Positions 59,096 to 64,000 of a stretch of DNA of 64,000 nucleotides are shown in pieces. The DNA is from Setoptus koraiensis. Lineage: Eukaryota > Arthropoda. Below the pieces are notes generated by a model that was given only the letters and a program-made list of their open reading frames with translations, was not told the DNA's origin and made no database searches. Both the position numbers and the translations under genes were made by a program. Position 1 is the stretch's first letter, and every line of letters starts with the position of its first letter. The stretch spans positions 14,384,001 to 14,448,000 of the forward strand of contig CM106585.1 of assembly GCA_048013815.1 (NCBI GenBank), read 5' to 3'.

Positions 59096-62000
59096 CCGAT
59101 TCTCGCAATTCGTCCAATTGTTGCCATTCTTCTCGATTCTCCTCTCGATTCTCTCCTCGGCCTGCTCGTTCTCTGTTGCTCTCTCCATCGGCGAGCTATC
59201 GTCGGGCTCTCGTCGGGCTCTCGCCGGCTCGTTGCCTCGCTGCTCAGTTTCTCGTTTTTATTTTATTTTATTTTCTGCCGAGCGGGCGAGAGTGCGAGCC
59301 TGAGAATAATGAGTCATATTTATATCTATCGCACGCTCGCTCGCTCCGCGAATCGACAATCTCAGTCCGACTCAATCAACTGATCGCTGGATGTGGCTTG
59401 TTAACGAGACTCGATTAGAGGATAAATTCACTTCTCGCTGGCCCGTTCGTCTGCCGTTCGTCAGTTGTGTGTCAGTTGTGTGTCTGTTGTGTGTCTGTTG
59501 TGTGTCCGGCCCAATCGGGCAACGCTCAATGACACAACAACAACGACAGCAACAACAACAACAGCAACAACAACGAGCGGCCATTCCCATGATTTATCTC
59601 ATGTCTGTCGTCTGGCAAAATGCCGTTGAGTAAACAGGCCGATGAGCGAGTTTGATGCTCGTTTGATGTTTGTCTGATGCTTGTTTGATGTCCGATGAGA
59701 ACATTACACTTGTTGCGTGGACACACTACCACCGGTTCGTGTGTCCGCGCAACAACCGCGCAACAACCACATCCAGGTATAATTGACTTTTTCAGCGCAC
59801 CACCGGCCACTGTTGCGTCTGTGCGTATGTTATGTAACAGCTTGCAACGGCGAACGATGGCATGAGATATAGAGCAGACAACAGCGGCGACGACGACGAG
59901 GCAAACAAACAAACAATGCTATGCAAATTATCGGCCGTCTCTCGCCGGTCGCATCGCTGTCATTATGGCCGCCGTTGGCCGTTGGCCGGCCAACTGGTCG
60001 CCGGCAACGATGATCCGGCAACGACGATACCCGGCAGCAGCAGCAGCAGCGCCGAGCGGCAGCAGAGTGCGCCGAAAATGATATAATATCTCATGAGATC
60101 GGACAGACCTCGTCGCTCTTCTGCGGGCTTCTTTTTCCATTATTCTCGCTTGCGAATCGCCCAGCGATAACGATCTCTCCGGCTCGCACTGGCCGCCAGT
60201 TGTGCTTGCCAGTGTTGCGCCGGCGGTGTTGCGCCGGCAGTGTTACGCGAATATTATATTTATGAATATAATATCCATCATATTACGTCCATTGTGAGCG
60301 CTGACCGACTGACACCGCTCCAAATTGACTTCTGACTCGCAACGGACGCGACAAGCTGTCGATTGGGCCAACGACGAAGCCACTGGGACACAGCAACAAC
60401 AATTTGTCAGTTTGTCCGTTTGTCAGTTTGTCAGTTTAATTTAACGATGCTACCATGCACAACGAACGGCCACTTGCCACCGGTTGCGCCGGCTGCCAAA
60501 ACTGGTTGTTATTTATGGGAATAATGGCCAGAAATGTTTGCCGGCGCTCCCATTTTCACACACACACACACACACTCACTGCATTGGAGTGACTCTAATT
60601 GATTGGCTCGCATGATTCATAAGTTATGAGTCATCTTCGCAAATGAATGATTTGAGCCGGCAGTAATTGATTGAGCGCCAGTATTAATTACGCAACCGGC
60701 GATAACATCACTAACAGCAGCATCAACAGCGACAGCAACAGGTGACCGGACAAACAGGCAAAGCAAATTGCGATTGCGCAACAGGCGCGTATCGCATCCC
60801 ATTCACCAGGCATCGGGTATGTCGGGCACGGGCGACCAAGGGGGCAGCGTGGGCGGTAGCGGCCATTTGGCGCGTTTAGGAGACCACACACAATTGCGAT
60901 CGGCGCTCTCTCTCGAATTCGAACTCTAATTTGAATTCGAAGCCTTCGAATCGAAGGCGCCCGCTCGGACGCGCCGGCTCGAGCTCGAATGCGAGTGGCG
61001 CCGTCGGACAGTGGTCGGGACTGCCGACTCAGGACTCGCTGGAGCGCGGGCGGCCGCGTTGTCGGGCGTCGCGCACGGGACGCGGCCCAGCCGTCGGCCG
61101 GCTGGTCTCGACGCCCGATCACGCCAGCCGCAACTGCCGCTCTCCGCGCTCGTTGTGCCGCTATCCGTGCCGCTCGGTGCGCCGATCCGAGGCTCAGGCG
61201 ATGGGCCGAGCCGAGACTCAGGCGATCGGCGCTGATTGGCGTGATTGTGGTCGCAATCAATTAAGGGCCAGACACAAACAAACAGAGCAGAAATAAATCA
61301 GTTGAGATATAGATCGTATGCCCGCCAATCACGCATAGCTCGTGTGCAAATGTGTGTGGCCGCCCATTGGAAATAATAATAATTATTGTTGTTTGCGATG
61401 GCTGCTCGGCCGAAAAACAAATGCAATTGGCCAATCCGATTGCCAGTTCATGACGGCACAATTAATGGTCGCCGTAACGAGCCGCTGCGGCTCGCCGCAT
61501 CGTGCCGCCGCTCGGCCACTCGGTGATTCGGCTATGCGGCGACTCGGCCCACGAGCGGCCGGCGCAATCGGCCGAGACGACGACTGATCTTGATTGACTC
61601 TCGATTGGAGAGTCTCGAAAATGATGATCAAAAGCGATGGCTGATCAGACACGGCAGCCACATGCAAACAAACGGATAATGAGCCCGATTTAGCCCGAAT
61701 TACTTAGCGTGCCCAAGTTGGGATGCCCAATTTGGGAGCGAGCGGCAGCCCGTGGCTTATGCTGGCCGCTCGGGCGACAGCGGCAGCGAAAGAGTTCACT
61801 TTATTTCCATATTTTGTGGCCACATGCTCGCCAATCACGACCGTAATTAGCCTAAGGCCTCGCTAAACGTACTCATATTGAGTGTCTATTGAGCGCTATA
61901 TAATCGTCTGAGCACTAATTGCTCGCCCTGCGCTCATGCCCGGCGTCCGGGCGACTGGGCAAATAAGCGACCGGGCAAATAAGCGACCGGGCCGACGGGC

Positions 62001-62555
62001 GACCGGCCAACGTGGGCAAACTGGCAAGCGGGAAAAAGCGGGAAAAGTGGCAAATTGGCGGTTGCAAGTTGGCGCTCGCAGCCGGAAACTGGAAACGGGC
62101 GATCGGCGGGCGAGCGGCGGACAGACGACGGACAGATGATATGGGCACTAGAGTGGATTGCTCTAGAATCCAGAGTCTAGATAGAGAGCTGGCAACGTCG
62201 AGCATTCGAGCGCTCGTTTGCACTTGTGGCGGTCGCCTCTTCGCGTTTCGTGCGCGAATCCACTCAATCGATACATGCAATACCCGGCCATATTCACACA
62301 CTGTCGGGTTTTGTGTCGGGTTTTGTCTCTCATCGGGTCTCGTATCGAGTCTCGCAGCCAGCGAGACAGCGAGCGAGACAGCGAAAGTCGTGATCACGAT
62401 TCGTGCTTCGCGGCCTCAGCCGAGCAGCCAGCTCGCGAGCTCGGCGCTGCACGCCTCGCCAATTCGTCGGACGCAGCCGATTCAGCAGAGTGTGCGAACG
62501 CGTTTGAATGCTAATTGCGTTAACCAATACACGCTCACAAGACCTATTTTATCAC

Positions 62556-62592
62556 CTGTTGCCGTTGTTGCGGTCGTCTCGACAGCCGCTAT
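62556..62592 (-). CDS. ZP-N membrane protein, exon 2 (37-nt exon, tentative)
   Basis: On the minus strand a pyrimidine-rich tract ending CTGTCGGCCAG is followed by 37 nt and the donor CAACAG|GTGATA. Joined to the phase-1 end of exon 1 it reads DSGCRDDRNNGN and leaves AG, exactly the phase-2 end that exon 3 needs. This is the only small exon I found that reconciles the two phases. It adds a Cys. GTGATA is a weaker donor than the others, so the exon needs transcript support. Confidence 0.5.
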
Positions 62593-62682
62593 CTGGCCGA
62601 CAGGTAAGTGAGAAAGTGAAACTAATTTGCGCAATTTGTCAGTGTGGCACTGGCAATGGCATTGGCAGTTGCCGTCGGTGTC

Positions 62683-62775
62683 GTTGTTGCCGTTGTCGTT
62701 GTTGCCGTTGTCGTTGTTGCCGTTGCCGTTGCCGTTGTTGTTGCCGTTGTTGTTGCTGTTGTTGTTGGTGTTGGT
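62683..62775. repeat. (GTTGCCGTTGTC)n tract
   Basis: GTT, GCC and GTC triplets over about 90 bp in the intron between exons 1 and 2. It opens Val- and Leu-rich frames on + that are not genes. Confidence 0.75.
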
Positions 62776-63251
62776 GTCGCTGTGGTGCAAATCCAATTGT
62801 GCAATCACACTACATTTCGCGCTGTTGTTGTATGCGGTCTGGTGGTCGGCCGGCAACAACAACCGACCCCAACAACAATACGAACGCGAACCGTATGACA
62901 ACCAAATGATGCAGCCAACACACTCAAAGTTGTGCCAACAAACGCCGGCCAGCAAGGCCATCAAGGGCACGACTGCCAGTGCAACATTCAGTCGGCCAGT
63001 CGCAAAATTGCACAAACTGGCTTGCCAAATTGGCATGCGTTTCGCGCGGCCAACAACTAACAAGCGACTAATCCATCCAGCTAACTCTGTTCAACAGCGC
63101 CAATTATCGGACCGGCCCGTTGGCGGGCCCGGCCGACGGGCCGGCGCAACGGGCCGACAATTAACGGGCGTGGGGCGAGCGTCGTGCGCCAAACGGAGCG
63201 CAAATACACAAATAAAAAACAGTCTGTCAGTGGACAGTGACCGCGACTCAC

Positions 63252-64000
63252 CTGTGGTTCTGTTGGTCACTATTTGCGAGTCGAGCTCGTCTATGGTGCT
63301 GGTCGTGCTTCGCGCGCTGCTCGCCGTGGTGACGATGGGCGCCGACGACGACCCGATCGACGACTCCTCCACCTCTTGAAACGGCGGGCCGGCCGCGGCC
63401 CACGAGGCTCCCTTCGACGACTGGTTGTTGCTGTTGTTGTTGCCGTTGTTGCTGTTGTTGTTGCCGTTGTTGTTGCCGTTGTTGTTGTTGTTGTTGGGCG
63501 CTAATTGGTTGTTGCCGCGTTGGTGCTGATTGCTGGCAGTTCTCTCTGTGATGCTGAACAAATCTGAGGCGCCAAATTCAAACTCGTTGCCGCTTGCCAA
63601 TGATGCAACTGTTGCATCATTTCCACCACTTCCGGTGTCTGGCGCAAATTGACGCTGGTAGGACAACTGTTTAGTTTGGTGCTGCTTCTGTTGACTAGAC
63701 TGCTGGTTGGCGGCGGGCCTCGTCGCCGCTTGATTGTTGTGATGATGCTGACTGCTCAACTGCTGCTGACGGTTGGCGCTGTTGGCGCTGGTGAGATGAA
63801 GAGTCTGACTGACGGTCGATATGCTCGAGCTTGAGTCCAGCTGGTCAGCGCCGCCGAGCTCGCCGTCTTTCTGCTGTTGCTGCTGCTGTTGCGGTTCCGA
63901 CTGCGGTTCCGGTCGCAGTTCCGGTCGCGGTTCCGGTCGGTCTCTCGGGGTGGGTCTCGACGCGCTTTGGGCCGCCGGAAGGGGCGCGGGCAGCGTGAAC
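63252..64000 (-). CDS. ZP-N membrane protein, exon 1 within the window (5' end beyond it)
   Basis: The minus-strand frame is open from the window edge to the donor ACCACAG|GTGAGT (phase 1). It gives 249 codons, starting FTLPAPLPAAQSASRP, with PEPRPELRPEPQ repeats, a Gln run, and SNEFEFGASDLFSI-like conserved-looking stretches (actual: SGNEFEFGASDLF), then Asn-rich repeats from a (GTT)n tract at 63420-63500 and DELDSQIVTNRTT. No signal peptide is seen, so more coding sequence lies beyond 64000. It belongs with the ZP-N exons because strand, phase and Asn-rich style agree, but it could be a separate gene. Confidence 0.7.

Larger units (their letters stand above)
55347..62555. other. Intron of the ZP-N gene, 7.2 kb
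   Basis: No nested gene supported. It contains an 8-bp array at 55738-55850, a 22-bp triplicate at 56178-56242, a 33-bp duplicate at 57120-57184, an 8-bp array at 57580-57660, the TTATGTAA cluster at 58074-58141, (CAA)n at 58347-58412 and 59534-59577, a CT-rich tract at 58970-59095 and (CA)n near 60558-60576. The Arg/Ala-rich frames at 60688-61260 are GC-driven and lack domains. Confidence 0.6.

Noticed and set aside
60688-61260. 190-codon minus-strand frame and its plus-strand partners
   Set aside because: GC-driven Arg/Ala-rich sequence inside an intron, with tandem CGCTCGG words and no domain.
1-64000. tRNA, rRNA and retroelement genes
   Set aside because: I looked for the tRNA B-box GGTTCRANNCC in a cloverleaf context and for reverse-transcriptase or integrase-like protein motifs and saw none convincing by eye.

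Overview
The window reads as nuclear DNA of an animal, most likely an arthropod and possibly a mite. Spliced genes with short GT-AG introns (108, 116 and 162 nt) sit beside one gene with introns of 6-7 kb. SF1, SNF5/SMARCB1, WDR24 and a TIMMDC1-like protein are clear animal orthologues, and a neuropeptide F precursor ending in RPRF-Gly-Arg is typical of protostomes. Poly-Asn and poly-Gln tracts and (AAC/GTT)n microsatellites occur throughout. The exact lineage is inference.

Layout. (1) 1-26.67 kb: no supported gene. It is GC-rich by eye and full of minisatellites, (CAA)n and (CA)n tracts, hairpins, and repeated GGGGCCCC and TTACGTAA palindromes. It could be a very long intron or a regulatory flank. 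(2) 26.67-31.15 kb: a convergent pair, an orphan Ser-Gly-rich membrane protein (+) and single-exon splicing factor SF1 (-), with stop codons about 100 bp apart. (3) 31.15-35.0 kb: a graveyard holding a hAT-type MITE with a perfect 8-bp target duplication, a 48-bp tandem repeat, and an inverted, decayed copy of the membrane-protein/SF1 junction. (4) 35.06-35.65 kb: a two-exon neuropeptide F gene with a TATA/Inr promoter, previously easy to miss because both exons are tiny. (5) 36.27-40.87 kb: the SNF5 gene (-) and a direct duplication of its 3' half, now a pseudogene. Each copy carries the same hAT MITE at the same site. (6) 41.2-45.2 kb: WDR24 (-), two exons, divergent from a TIMMDC1-like gene (+). 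(7) 45.4->64 kb: one large minus-strand gene for a ZP-N domain transmembrane protein. Five exons lie in the window and the 5' end lies beyond it. The splice phases of all five agree and give 1445 residues.

The conserved genes are unrelated housekeeping functions: splicing, chromatin remodelling, amino-acid sensing upstream of TORC1, and complex I assembly. They are packed in about 20 kb between two gene-poor, repeat-rich domains. The neuropeptide and the two orphan membrane proteins are the lineage-informative genes. No RNA gene, CRISPR array or retroelement was recognised.
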